Positions 1 through 8,037 of a stretch of 64,000 nt of DNA are shown here, piece after piece. The translations under genes were made by a program, and so were the position numbers. Source of the stretch: Peribacillus sp044761665. Lineage in GTDB: Bacteria > Bacillota > Bacilli > Bacillales > DSM-1321. Numbering within the stretch: position 1 is the stretch's first letter; each line of letters starts with the position of its first letter. The stretch lies in assembly GCF_044761665.1 (NCBI RefSeq), contig NZ_JBIWCW010000006.1, positions 184,535 through 248,534 of the forward strand, given 5' to 3'. The notes beneath the pieces were generated by a model. It searched no databases, was not told the DNA's origin, and worked only from the letters and a program-made list of their open reading frames with translations.

Positions 1-239
1 GCCAATCTTATTGAGAAAAAGTGATCTAGTTAAACTGAATTAAATAAGTACAGAAAACGTTGATATATCAAAGTTTATGAAAGATTTAAAATCAACTCAG
101 TTAAATAAGTTAAACTCAAAAAAACAAGTATTTTTAGTAAGATGGTGAGCAGGTGGTCTGTTATAACCTATTTTGATTATGCTGCATGGTACATTAATCA
201 TAGCCCATTCAATTTGTTTATTGGCAAATTTCCTTTTGT

Positions 240-292
240 TCCCACACTCAACGTATGTCGACTGTATGTGGCAACACATTGGTGCTGGTGGG
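240..292 (-). pseudogene. Short gene-end fragment (possible RlmCD/TrmA-type C-terminus)
   Basis: Read on the minus strand this stretch encodes CCHIQSTYVEC. It is clearly related at DNA level to 6956-7015, where the peptide is CRHIQSPHVEC. The (P)HVEC pattern resembles the C-terminal end of m5U RNA methyltransferases (RlmCD/TrmA family), but that is inference from a very short match. A 60-residue reading frame runs on to about position 97 without resembling anything I know, and I do not regard it as a gene. Confidence 0.3.
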
Positions 293-403
293 TTTAATTA
301 TATAAACAAATTTATATGCATAAACGATCAAAACTAACGAATCAAAATACCTGTTAAATTGTCCAATCATTCGCCTATCAAAAATCACGAAATGATAAAT
401 GAC

Positions 404-432
404 TTGTCAACTGTTGACTAATCAACTATAAT
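404..432 (+). promoter_or_regulatory. SigA-type promoter with embedded palindrome upstream of nitroreductase
   Basis: TTGTCA (404-409) and TATAAT (427-432) are separated by 17 bases, an excellent vegetative promoter 40 bp before the gene. The spacer carries the perfect inverted repeat GTCAACTGTTGAC (406-418), placed where a repressor would block RNA polymerase. The MarR protein encoded about 900 bp downstream is one candidate binder, but that link is inference. Confidence 0.6.
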
Positions 433-471
433 AAAAGCCGATTCAAATTCCAACAAAAAAGGGTGAAAAAT

Positions 472-1101
472 ATGTTACAACAAAAAACAGCTTTAGAAAA
501 ATTAATGGATGAACGTAAATCGGTGCGTAAATATGAACCTGGTGTTACTATTCCTCGTGAGCAAATTCAACATATTTTAGAGCAAGCAACATCAGCTCCA
601 TCATCAAGTAACTTACAGCCTTGGCGCTTCCTTGTTATTGATGATCAAGAGCAAAAGAAAGAATTACGCATTGCTGGATTTAATCAGGCACAAATCGAAA
701 CATCATCAGCGATTATTGCGGTAATAGGCGATAATGAAATGTATAAAAACGCTAAACAAATTAATGATTTAAATGTTGAGCTAGGTTATATGCCACGTGA
801 TATTGCTGATATGATGATTGCCAATTCTGAATCTGCATATAGTAATTTTTCTGAAATTGAACGAACAAATATTGCACATTTAGATGTTGGTTTAATTTCT
901 ATGCAAGTAGTACTTTTAGCGAAGGACATGGGCTATGAAACAGTAATAATGGGCGGCTTTGATAAAGCAGCATTCGCTAAAAAATATGAGCTACCTGCCA
1001 ATGAGTTACCGATGATTTTAATTGCTATCGGAAAGCCTGCTATGCCAGCACGTAATTCATCACGTTTACCGTTTGAACAAATTATTCGTTTTTCAAGCTA
1101 A
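472..1101 (+). CDS. Nitroreductase family protein (FMN-dependent)
   Basis: Nitroreductase-fold flavoprotein of 209 residues, likely an NAD(P)H-dependent reductase of nitro compounds or quinones in the cytosol. The N-terminal DERKSVRKYEPG and the APSSSNLQPW motif are the typical FMN phosphate and ring contacts, and the C-terminal IMGGFD and AIGKP fit the family. I chose ATG 472 over GTG 463, because AAAAGGG lies just before it. A strong promoter with a palindromic operator candidate precedes it, and a MarR regulator follows on the same strand. The true substrate cannot be told from sequence. Confidence 0.85.
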   Translation: MLQQKTALEKLMDERKSVRKYEPGVTIPREQIQHILEQATSAPSSSNLQPWRFLVIDDQEQKKELRIAGFNQAQIETSSAIIAVIGDNEMYKNAKQINDLNVELGYMPRDIADMMIANSESAYSNFSEIERTNIAHLDVGLISMQVVLLAKDMGYETVIMGGFDKAAFAKKYELPANELPMILIAIGKPAMPARNSSRLPFEQIIRFSS

Positions 1102-1390
1102 GTGAATTAGAGGAAGTATTCACATGACGTGTTATTGATTCGTATCACTAATGCATTAATCATATTTTGATCCACGTAAGTTTGAAATTTGTTATACTTT
1201 ATCCAAATGAACGGAAATGCTATCATATAGGGATCGCAAAACGTCCAAAAGCTTAATGTAACAAAGAGCAGTCAGTTGGCGTTGGAGTAAATAATTAGAT
1301 ACCTAAATTGCTTCTATAATAGGCCCGAATTCGAACACAAGTTTTAGTGAGAGCGCAAAACGACGAGCAACCAATGTGAGGAGGAATAGT

Positions 1391-1819
1391 ATGGAAGTTT
1401 GTTTGGATGATAAAAAACAAATGATTATGATGTTGAAAAGATTAGACCGTCACGTCACTCAAATTTTTGAAAAAAGAACAGAAGTTAGTTTGACTAGATA
1501 TGAAATTTTAGTTTCTTTAGTTAAAAAGGATAGTGTTACACAAAAGGTACTACAACAATCCTTAGCTATCGATCAATCGGCCATTACGCGCCATTTAAAG
1601 TTGCTTGAAGAACAGCAATATGTTGAACGCAAACGTAATGAAAAAAACAATCGCGAAGTACTTGTAACGATTTCAGATAAAGGACGAGCATTATTAGAAG
1701 GCTGTACAATGTTTAAAGATCAATTTATGAATGATCTCTATGATGATTTTTCAGATAGCGAATTACAGGAGCTCAAGCAATTCCTCACGCGCTTAAATCG
1801 CAATATAGAGAAGCTTTAA
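1391..1819 (+). CDS. MarR family transcriptional regulator
   Basis: Winged-helix DNA-binding protein of 142 residues, the usual MarR length. The HTH region includes the motif IDQSAITRHLKLLEEQQYVERKRN, whose recognition helix is followed by the beta-wing (residues ~50-85). Helices at both ends would form the dimer interface. ATG 1391 sits behind GAGGAGGAAT, so the in-frame upstream GTG at 1376 is unlikely. It lies downstream of a nitroreductase on the same strand, a common pairing in which MarR senses an electrophile or phenolic ligand. It may act on the palindrome at 406-418, but this is untested. Confidence 0.85.
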   Translation: MEVCLDDKKQMIMMLKRLDRHVTQIFEKRTEVSLTRYEILVSLVKKDSVTQKVLQQSLAIDQSAITRHLKLLEEQQYVERKRNEKNNREVLVTISDKGRALLEGCTMFKDQFMNDLYDDFSDSELQELKQFLTRLNRNIEKL

Positions 1820-1849
1820 TTTTTGCTCTTCATTGTAAAAATCTATTGT

Positions 1850-1980
1850 ATTAAAACAGACTAAGAGTAGCAGCTAGTGCTTCTTCAAATACTTGGTTTT
1901 CAGCCGAAGCAAACGTAAGGATTTTTTCTTCTTCTGTAAATGCAGCCCTCAGTTGTTCATTTTCCTATGGTTATGATATT
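1850..1980 (-). pseudogene. Remnant of an unidentified coding sequence
   Basis: On the minus strand a 37-codon tail without a start (peptide includes QLRAAFTEEEKILTFASAEN) ends in TAA. It is preceded by another frame encoding GLVAKYHNHRK, so the two pieces may be one gene broken by a frameshift. Codon usage looks protein-like, but I cannot name the family. The region lies between the MarR gene and a strong terminator. Confidence 0.3.
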
Positions 1981-2025
1981 TCGCAACTAATCCTGTTTAA
2001 CTATAAATCATATCTACAAAAGAAA

Positions 2026-2067
2026 AGCTGTGCCGAAATCCATTCAAACCCGGATTTTGACACAGCT
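2026..2067. terminator. Rho-independent terminator hairpin
   Basis: AGCTGTGCCGAAATCC pairs with GGATTTTGACACAGCT around a short loop, with T-rich flanks on both sides. It could end transcription from the MarR side or belong to the decayed minus-strand gene end at 2085-2126, which it follows directly. Confidence 0.65.
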
Positions 2068-2084
2068 ATTTTTCGCTTATTAAA

Positions 2085-2126
2085 CTATTCCAGTACCGCG
2101 ACAGCTTCGCAATGTGGTGAGTGTAT
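2085..2126 (-). pseudogene. Orphan 3' gene end (PHCEAVAVLE-stop), RlmCD-like
   Basis: The minus strand reads LIHSPHCEAVAVLE and a stop, followed directly by a terminator. The same arrangement of PHCExVAxLE-stop plus hairpin occurs at 7679-7723. The peptide resembles the very C-terminus of RlmCD/TrmA-type methyltransferases. No upstream coding sequence is present, so it is only a gene end left behind by deletion or recombination. Confidence 0.35.
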
Positions 2127-2234
2127 CAAACATTCCCTTAGGCTTCCCAAGGAAATGTTTGATATTTTTGGTTATTTACCTGGAGCTTACGGAATCAAGC
2201 TGTTCTCCAGGCATTCATCTGTTTAACTATGAAT

Positions 2235-3890
2235 CTATGAAGCATCCTTTAGTAATGCTTCTTCATTCTTACCACTATTTTTCTGGAAACCAATTAAATC
2301 AGAAATAGCCTTAAAAACTACATCCCCGGTAAGTTGTATTCTTTCAGGGCTTACATGCTCTATTTTATCCTCTAAAGAATGATAATAAGGCTCGATATTT
2401 GCGCCCCCAGGTGGTGTACCAGGTTCCATCCATATGAACAACGCTGATGGTACCCCTTTCTCGTGGAATGGAACATGATCAGACCTACTCAACATATGAA
2501 CAGGCAATAAATCCTTATTAATATCTAGTTTTTCAGCAGCTTGATGTGTTGATTGCGAAACAAGATTCGATTTCCCATCTACAGTATTAATAAAAAGTTG
2601 CGAGGCAGGTACCCAAGCCGTACCAGTCATATCCATCTGAAACTGAACTTTTGTTCTTTTAACTTCATCTTCTGACAAATTACCGATATGGTATTTCGAG
2701 CCTACAAATCCAAGTTCTTCGCCCCCAAAGGCAGCGAAGCGTAATTCTTTGTCGCCATCGTAGTCCTTAAAAATCCTTGCCAACTCCATTAGTGTAGACG
2801 TCCCGGAGGCATCATCATTGGCCCCTGGCGCGAATGCAACACTGTCCAAATGTGAGCCAATGTAATATATTTCAGGATTTTCAATGCCTTTTGGTTTTTT
2901 TACAGCGATTACATTGACTGTTTTTTGATTCGTCAGTGTTTTAATTGAAAGTTGAACTTTTACATTTCCTTTGGAAAGTTGAGAAACAAATGCTTCCCCA
3001 TCCTTCTTAGTAATTGTCGCAACCGGAATGTTAGGGCGTACGCTGCCTAGGGAAACAGATGGAAGGGTAAAGCGATCCTGGTTGTCATATATAAGAACAC
3101 CTATCGCACCTGCAGCCATTGCGTTTTGCACCTTGGCCCCGGCAGTGATTCCTCCATTTTGTATTAAGGCGATTTTGCCACTTGCAGCCGCAGTGAAATC
3201 ACTCGGTTGGCCAGCACCCGCATGATATATATTCCCTGTGATACCGTCCCCAGTCGTTTGAGGGGCTCCACTAACGGACCTCAATGGAAGTTTTTTGTTA
3301 TTGTCGGAGAGCACCTTAAGTATCAATTCAACTCGATTGCTCCTGGGCGCTTCCTCGATTTTGGTCTCATAGCCGTAACTTTTCAACACACTTTCAATGT
3401 ATTCAGCACCTGCTCTCTCTCCCTCGCTGCCTGCCTCCCTTGGCCCAATATCAACACTTAGGTGTTTGATATGCTTCATAACATTATCGGAGTTAAATGA
3501 ACCATTAATATTCCCAATCACGTATTGCGTGTACGTATTCAGGACATCATGCGCTATTCCGGAAATGCCCCCGTTGCTTTTCTGATTATCAAGCAGGCGT
3601 TTAAAACTCTGCATTTGTTTAATTACCTTATCGGTCTGTCCTTGTTTTTGAAAAAGAGCTACTCCGCTAATGTGCATTTTCAATGTACGGACCGCGATAT
3701 CACTCCGAATATTCCCATCTTCTTTAAAATAGTCAATTTGTTTTTCCATGTCTGCGAAAACATTTCCTGTATGTGGCATATCATTGAATATTCGATTTTC
3801 CGCAGCCGTAGAACTCATTTGGTTCATACCAAGTAAAAATGCAATTATTATCGCTATTGAAAAAACTTTTTTCAGACCAAACCTTTTCAT
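2235..3890 (-). CDS. Secreted M28 family aminopeptidase with PA domain
   Basis: Zinc aminopeptidase of 551 residues, similar in layout to Bacillus YwaD. An N-terminal signal peptide (KKVFSIAIIIAFLLGM) suggests export. A protease-associated domain lies near the middle (GKIALIQNGG region). The M28 catalytic part follows, with ligands visible in GSHLDSV (His), PGANDDASGTS (Asp), GGEELGFVGS (Glu), QMDMTGT (Asp) and SDHVPFHEKG (His). ATG 3890 is six bases from GGAGG, while an in-frame ATG is 3 bp upstream and a further one at 3938 has no ribosome binding site. It probably degrades extracellular peptides. It stands alone between gene-poor stretches. Confidence 0.88.
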   Translation of the reverse strand: MKRFGLKKVFSIAIIIAFLLGMNQMSSTAAENRIFNDMPHTGNVFADMEKQIDYFKEDGNIRSDIAVRTLKMHISGVALFQKQGQTDKVIKQMQSFKRLLDNQKSNGGISGIAHDVLNTYTQYVIGNINGSFNSDNVMKHIKHLSVDIGPREAGSEGERAGAEYIESVLKSYGYETKIEEAPRSNRVELILKVLSDNNKKLPLRSVSGAPQTTGDGITGNIYHAGAGQPSDFTAAASGKIALIQNGGITAGAKVQNAMAAGAIGVLIYDNQDRFTLPSVSLGSVRPNIPVATITKKDGEAFVSQLSKGNVKVQLSIKTLTNQKTVNVIAVKKPKGIENPEIYYIGSHLDSVAFAPGANDDASGTSTLMELARIFKDYDGDKELRFAAFGGEELGFVGSKYHIGNLSEDEVKRTKVQFQMDMTGTAWVPASQLFINTVDGKSNLVSQSTHQAAEKLDINKDLLPVHMLSRSDHVPFHEKGVPSALFIWMEPGTPPGGANIEPYYHSLEDKIEHVSPERIQLTGDVVFKAISDLIGFQKNSGKNEEALLKDAS

Positions 3891-5144
3891 CATATTCCTC
3901 CCCTGTATAAATGTTGTAGTATCAACGGTTTTAACCATTGATAGAGTGTCATAATTTTTTTTACAAAGTCTCTTACAATATTTTAATTTTATATGAAACT
4001 ATCTCTAGATAAGGGTACGCTTGCTATCACTACTGGATAATTACGGAAAGTAGTGTTAGGGATGTATCCACAGCAGAATGCATTATTAAATGCCTATTTT
4101 GACGTCCCTTCCCGATTCTTTAGGCATCAGTGTGCCTACATTCCTTCGTTAAATCCATTCATAAGGAAAAGGCTAGCCAAGCAATCTTAGGAACTCGAGG
4201 TAGAATCGAAAAAATAGTGCCAGCTTCTTCCGTATTATCCTGTTGTCCAGGTCTAATAATGGGATGTAGGAACTTATGTACCCTCTACAAAGCTAGTAAT
4301 AACTCTCATTATTCGATTCTAACGCGAATTTCAGCCTCCATACCTTCATGATACGTGGGTAACTGAAGTGTCTCACTACGATTTGACACCCCGTCATACC
4401 AAGTGGGAGCTTTTTGAAGATGAATGCTCCCTTTTTGCTTTTTCCATCTAATCCTTGATTTTTTTTTACATTCCACGCCTTTACTTTAAAAACATTAGTT
4501 GCGTAGCTTGGCAAACTATCCGCTCTTCCCAAATTCTTAACAGGGCCCTTAAGGAAGACATACCCTTAATATTTGATATTTTACAAATTGAGGAATTCAA
4601 GAGCCGTTTATTTATTCTCAATTCTTATGCAACTTAAGGGAAATACCTCTTAAGCACCCTAATAGGAAAGCGCCTGCAAATCACCTCCCATCAATTTTTT
4701 AAGATACATTTTCCTCCGTCCCCTTCTAAAAATACAAGAGTGGTGTAATCATTCCATAAGAATAACCTGATACTTTATAATGATAAACACTATCGTTAGT
4801 AGCATAATTAACTATGTAATTGGTGTAAGGTGCAACGACAATTAATAACAACTACTAATGGATGGAATGGATACAAATGTCCCTATGTGATATTTTCATA
4901 GTACGTTTTAACGTGTACCTTGCCCGGCCCAGGTGGCTAGAGCCGAACAAGCACCAAGTAAAAATTACAAGGATAAATTGGCAATAACTAATCAATAAAC
5001 TAGACGGGACAGTTCTCCAACTGTCCCAGCCATTCTATTGGTTTTTTCCTATGAATCTCATAAATGCGAAAATCTATAACTAAGTTTGATAGAGAAGTGT
5101 CCCAATCAAAATAAGTAAGCAGCCATGACAGAGCTTTTTTTATC
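3891..5144. other. Gene-poor stretch, 1.25 kb
   Basis: I find no convincing gene here. Open frames at 4130-4351 (+) and 4293-4532 (-) overlap, lack ribosome binding sites and resemble nothing. A GGGAGC...GCTCCC hairpin (4405-4431) followed by T-runs looks like a terminator without a gene, which suggests lost genes. Confidence 0.5.
5006..5027 (-). terminator. Terminator after the TasA-like gene
   Basis: GGGACAGTT and AACTGTCCC form a perfect nine-pair stem around a four-base loop, 117 bp downstream of the stop codon of the TasA/CalY-like gene. The T-run is weak. Confidence 0.5.
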
Positions 5145-5732
5145 TTATAGATCTCTACCCTTGCCTTGTGTGGCATTAAAAGTCCATGATAGATTAAGTT
5201 TATCCCCTTGGAATTGATTTTGATCTCCCTCGTTATCAATGAAATTGAACTTCACTACTAAATCATGTTCATCGCCCACCTTAAGGATGCCACCATCAAG
5301 AGCTTCGTTAAATATCTTTTCTGACACCGCTTTTGGGCTCATACCCTTGAGCTTATCCAATGTTGTTTTGTAAATGATTTCATTACCTTGGTCCATATTG
5401 TACAGAAATTCCACTTCAATATACTTGCCAAAATCCTCCGTGTTATCTCCTTTGGTATCAACCACGGAATACTGGGTACCCAACGTCACGTCTTTGATAT
5501 CTAGTGTGCCTTCATTATGCAGTTCAAAAACACGCGTCATCGAGTCTCCAGGAGCGATATTGCTGATATCAATAACCTTTGTGGGTTGCACAGATAAATC
5601 GAGTGTCCCCGCCGCAAACGTACTGCTCGCATCTGCACTGTCACTAAAGTACGCAAAAGTTCCCCCTCCAATTAAAGATACCCCCATTATTCCTGACATA
5701 ATTCCCATACCTAATTTCTTTTTCAATTCCAT
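5145..5732 (-). CDS. TasA/CalY (camelysin) family matrix protein
   Basis: Secreted protein of 195 residues in the TasA/camelysin family, which forms biofilm matrix fibres on the cell surface. The N-terminus MELKKKLGMGIMSGIMGV is a signal peptide ending near GGGTFAYFSDSA, the FAYF(S/T)D pattern seen in SipW-processed substrates. The mature part has the family's GTLDL, VFELHNEGTLDIKDV and LNLSWTFNATQ segments. The start lies behind GGAGGAG. In relatives the gene sits beside the dedicated signal peptidase gene sipW; here the neighbour looks like a wrecked sipW at 5890-6130, so processing would need another peptidase encoded elsewhere. Confidence 0.85.
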   Translation of the reverse strand: MELKKKLGMGIMSGIMGVSLIGGGTFAYFSDSADASSTFAAGTLDLSVQPTKVIDISNIAPGDSMTRVFELHNEGTLDIKDVTLGTQYSVVDTKGDNTEDFGKYIEVEFLYNMDQGNEIIYKTTLDKLKGMSPKAVSEKIFNEALDGGILKVGDEHDLVVKFNFIDNEGDQNQFQGDKLNLSWTFNATQGKGRDL

Positions 5733-5889
5733 ATATACTCCTCCTTGAGCTTTTTCCCCTTTTTAGGGATGTTATTTTTGAACGACTATCAAGTTTAGTT
5801 TTATAATCGAAGCTAATTGATATTGTTCTTTCGCTTTCTTCTTTACTTCGAATTCCACTTAAGGTCTACCATATGGGTAAAACCTGCAT

Positions 5890-6130
5890 TTAGAATAACA
5901 ACACCCCCAATATAATAAGTAGTAAAACGCTAGTCTCACTTTAATTGACAAAATGACCGATATAACCGATATAAGGAATTGTAACCCCTATATAGATGCC
6001 CAATGAAATATAGTGGCATCCGGTATATTGTTGTGATTGCCCTTTGGTATGTATTGCGTCCCCGTCCCTTAAAAATCCGATGGGTAATCAGGATTCCGTC
6101 ACTTGTTTTATAAGTAACGACCTCCCCTTT
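5890..6130 (-). pseudogene. sipW: Decayed SipW-type signal peptidase gene
   Basis: Minus-strand fragments match the second half of SipW-type (archaeal-like S26B) signal peptidases. One frame reads GEVVTYKTSDGILITHRI, the box around the conserved THRI. After a frameshift another reads GVTIPYIGYIGHFVN, then a stop, then SVLLLIILGVLL, the C-terminal membrane anchor. No intact N-terminal half with the catalytic serine is visible upstream. The order (sipW just before tasA/calY on the same strand) is the one expected for an intact locus. Confidence 0.65.
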
Positions 6131-6894
6131 TTAACATGATGGGGTAGTCCGTTAACCGGCTTTTCTCTTCATCAATAGCATCGTCATTCGCTTTCCAACT
6201 GTTATAGGCTTTCGCGGACATCACATTCGATTTTTTTTGATGATCCACCAGCACTTAAAACCAATTACATACCGCCTTGAATAGAAACATGTCCCTTAAT
6301 CGCCTTCTGTCACAGCTTAATTTTTATCCCCACCCCCTCAAAGCCATAAATCGGACAACACCTGTGTGAAATCTACTACTTGGTTATGTTTGTGAATTTT
6401 AAATAAAAAAATTCTTCTATTAGAATTTTTCAGGTGTATGGATATGATGATTTGTTTATAAAATGTTTAATAGTTTCCTTAAACCTTGGTGTTAATTCTA
6501 AGCATTGCTTAGTGAAAATTTTGTTAGTTTTCGGAATTATAAGAAATTTTAATTTGACAAAACCCTACATACAACTTGTTTACTAGTTAGGAATCGACGT
6601 ATCTACTGAATAACTTGCAAAGTATTTGTCAATTGTTCATGGGTTTTGACCTGTTTTGTAGAGATATTTTTGATATAAAAGACTTGTCGATGTTTTTAAT
6701 GATCAAGTCTTTGTAGAGCCTGACATTTTACGCTCCGGGATATTGACATCAATGACCTAAATAAACCCCTCTTCTATTCTAGATATCTATGAGCTTTTGA
6801 ATGCACTTAAAACTAAGCTAAAACATCGGACCGACGGATTCGCTAATTTCCAAGTACTTCACCAAAAATTCAGTACCCTTTAATTGAAATAAAA
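6131..6894. other. Gene-poor stretch
   Basis: No gene is supported. The first ~130 bases may hold more of the ruined sipW region (frames such as MSAKAYNSWKANDDA), but I could not match them to the peptidase. The remainder is AT-rich and full of stops in all frames. Confidence 0.4.
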
Positions 6895-6939
6895 GCAGAT
6901 GGGTCCGTGAATCTTTTACAAATTCTCGGACCCATCTGC
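6895..6939. terminator. Strong bidirectional terminator
   Basis: GCAGATGGGTCCG pairs perfectly with CGGACCCATCTGC, followed on the plus strand by a long T-run. It lies directly after the orphan gene end at 6956-7015 when read on the minus strand. Confidence 0.75.
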
Positions 6940-6955
6940 TAATTTTTTTTTATTT

Positions 6956-7015
6956 TTAACAACGCCAGCACTCCACATGTGGTGATTGTATATGGCGACA
7001 CAAGGATGCTGGTGT
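6956..7015 (-). pseudogene. Orphan 3' gene end (CRHIQSPHVEC), RlmCD-like
   Basis: The minus strand encodes LCRHIQSPHVECWRC and a stop, then a terminator. At DNA level it aligns over ~50 bases with 240-292 (CACCAGCA and the CATATACA/CACATACA blocks). The HVEC motif recalls the C-terminus of RNA m5U methyltransferases. No gene body is attached. Confidence 0.35.
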
Positions 7016-7061
7016 TTTTTAACATTCTTAAGAACTTTGAACAAGACTATAGCAAAAACAT

Positions 7062-7520
7062 CTATCTCATAAATGTAATAAAATCAACATTAACTGGTTC
7101 TATACCATTTGCTCGAAGTCGAGAGTTAATCTGTCCTCGATGATACTGACCATGTAATGCCACATGAGTTAAAATATCTCTTACAGAATTCTTAAACTCT
7201 TTATCACTACTATTTTTGTAAGATATTATCTTTTCTAAATCAGTCTCTGCCAAATTAGTAAAAAATATTGTTATGCTTTCTTCATTTTGCATAACAAGTT
7301 CTGTACAAACTTCTATGTCTACATCTGACCAGATAGGTAGTCGTGAACTGTCCATCCCCTGTAATCTAGTTATCCATACCTTTTCTGAAAATAGGATATG
7401 GGAAAATAAACGGCTACCCTCTTGATTTTTAATCTTCAAACTTTGCAATGTTTCAAGGATACGCTGGTTAGCCCAAATTAAATGTTCATACATCTTTTGG
7501 ATCGTTTCAATAAGAATCAT
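7062..7520 (-). CDS. DinB family protein
   Basis: Four-helix-bundle DinB/YfiT-like protein of 152 residues, a family with a three-histidine metal site and often thiol-transferase activity. The N-terminal YEHLIWANQRILETL, the middle LFSHILFSEKVW and the C-terminal THVALHGQYHRGQINSRLR carry the three expected histidines. ATG 7520 has AAAGGAGGT immediately upstream, which is close but usable; starts further upstream have no ribosome binding site. It has no close neighbour on its strand. Substrate unknown. Confidence 0.8.
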   Translation of the reverse strand: MILIETIQKMYEHLIWANQRILETLQSLKIKNQEGSRLFSHILFSEKVWITRLQGMDSSRLPIWSDVDIEVCTELVMQNEESITIFFTNLAETDLEKIISYKNSSDKEFKNSVRDILTHVALHGQYHRGQINSRLRANGIEPVNVDFITFMR

Positions 7521-7638
7521 ACCTCCTTTAATTGAATTTCCCAACGCGCTCTTCATTCAAAATATCCATCACTAAAATTTAGCTAATCAGTACAATCATT
7601 CAACAAAAATAACTTTAACCCTTCTTAATGCGAAAAAA

Positions 7639-7667
7639 GAACGAATTCCACCATCGGAAATTCGTTC
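7639..7667. terminator. Orphan terminator hairpin
   Basis: GAACGAATT and AATTCGTTC pair around CCACCATCGGA, with T-rich flanks on both sides. It follows the orphan gene end at 7679-7723 on the minus strand. Confidence 0.6.
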
Positions 7668-7678
7668 TTCTTTCATTA

Positions 7679-7723
7679 CTATAACTCCAACCATGCAACC
7701 ACTTCACAATGTGGTAGAGTCAT
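7679..7723 (-). pseudogene. Orphan 3' gene end (LPHCEVVAWLEL-stop), RlmCD-like
   Basis: The minus strand reads MTLPHCEVVAWLEL and a stop, followed by a terminator, matching the fragment at 2085-2126 in peptide and architecture. It resembles the extreme C-terminus of an RlmCD/TrmA-type methyltransferase, without the gene. Confidence 0.35.
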
Positions 7724-7915
7724 ATTTTAACTAATTTTTTAAAAAAGGAAATTTTATACTTCATTAGACGACAGCAGTTAACCTACACCTTTTCACTTTA
7801 AATTTCATTGAATACATTCAATCTAGATCAACTAATTACATTAAGTCTCGAGAGAGAAAAATTACTTTGTTAGCATAACACTCTATCCGAAAACTGCAGT
7901 TAGTACGACAACTAC

Positions 7916-7958
7916 AAAAAAGGTTAGAACCCTTGATATATCAAGAGTTCCAGCCTTT
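7916..7958 (-). terminator. Terminator of the sulfur island
   Basis: A long palindrome centred on CTTGATATATCAAG, extended by GAAC/GTTC and AAAGG/CCTTT, is followed on the minus strand by six Ts. It lies downstream of the TauE gene that ends the sulfur operon. Confidence 0.65.
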
Positions 7959-7964
7959 CCAATC

Positions 7965-8012
7965 GGGGACCTGTGAGGGGCTCGAACCCCCGACCCCAAT
8001 CCTGTCAAGGTA
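7965..8012 (-). tRNA. tRNA 3'-half-like fragment
   Basis: On the minus strand GGTCGGGGGTTCGAGCCCCT has the form of a T-arm (stem, TTCGAGC loop, stem), followed by ACAGGTCC as a possible acceptor strand. The 5' side before it (CCTTGACAGG) could be part of an anticodon arm, but no D-arm or 5' acceptor strand is present and the terminal CCA is not intact. It is not a functional tRNA. Such 3' halves are left by elements that integrate in tRNA genes, and this one sits exactly at the end of the sulfur island. Confidence 0.4.
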
Positions 8013-8037
8013 GAGGTCTAATACCCTATTTATAACC

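Noticed and set aside
97..279. 60-codon frame on the minus strand
   Set aside because: Only its first ~15 codons resemble the fragment at 6956-7015; the remainder looks like read-through of noncoding DNA. I list the start as a gene-end fragment instead.
4130..4532. Two overlapping open frames in the gap after the aminopeptidase
   Set aside because: Neither has a ribosome binding site or known similarity, they overlap on opposite strands, and the codon use is not protein-like.
5374..5748. Open frame of 124 codons on the plus strand
   Set aside because: Antisense to the TasA/CalY-like gene, no ribosome binding site and no recognisable protein.
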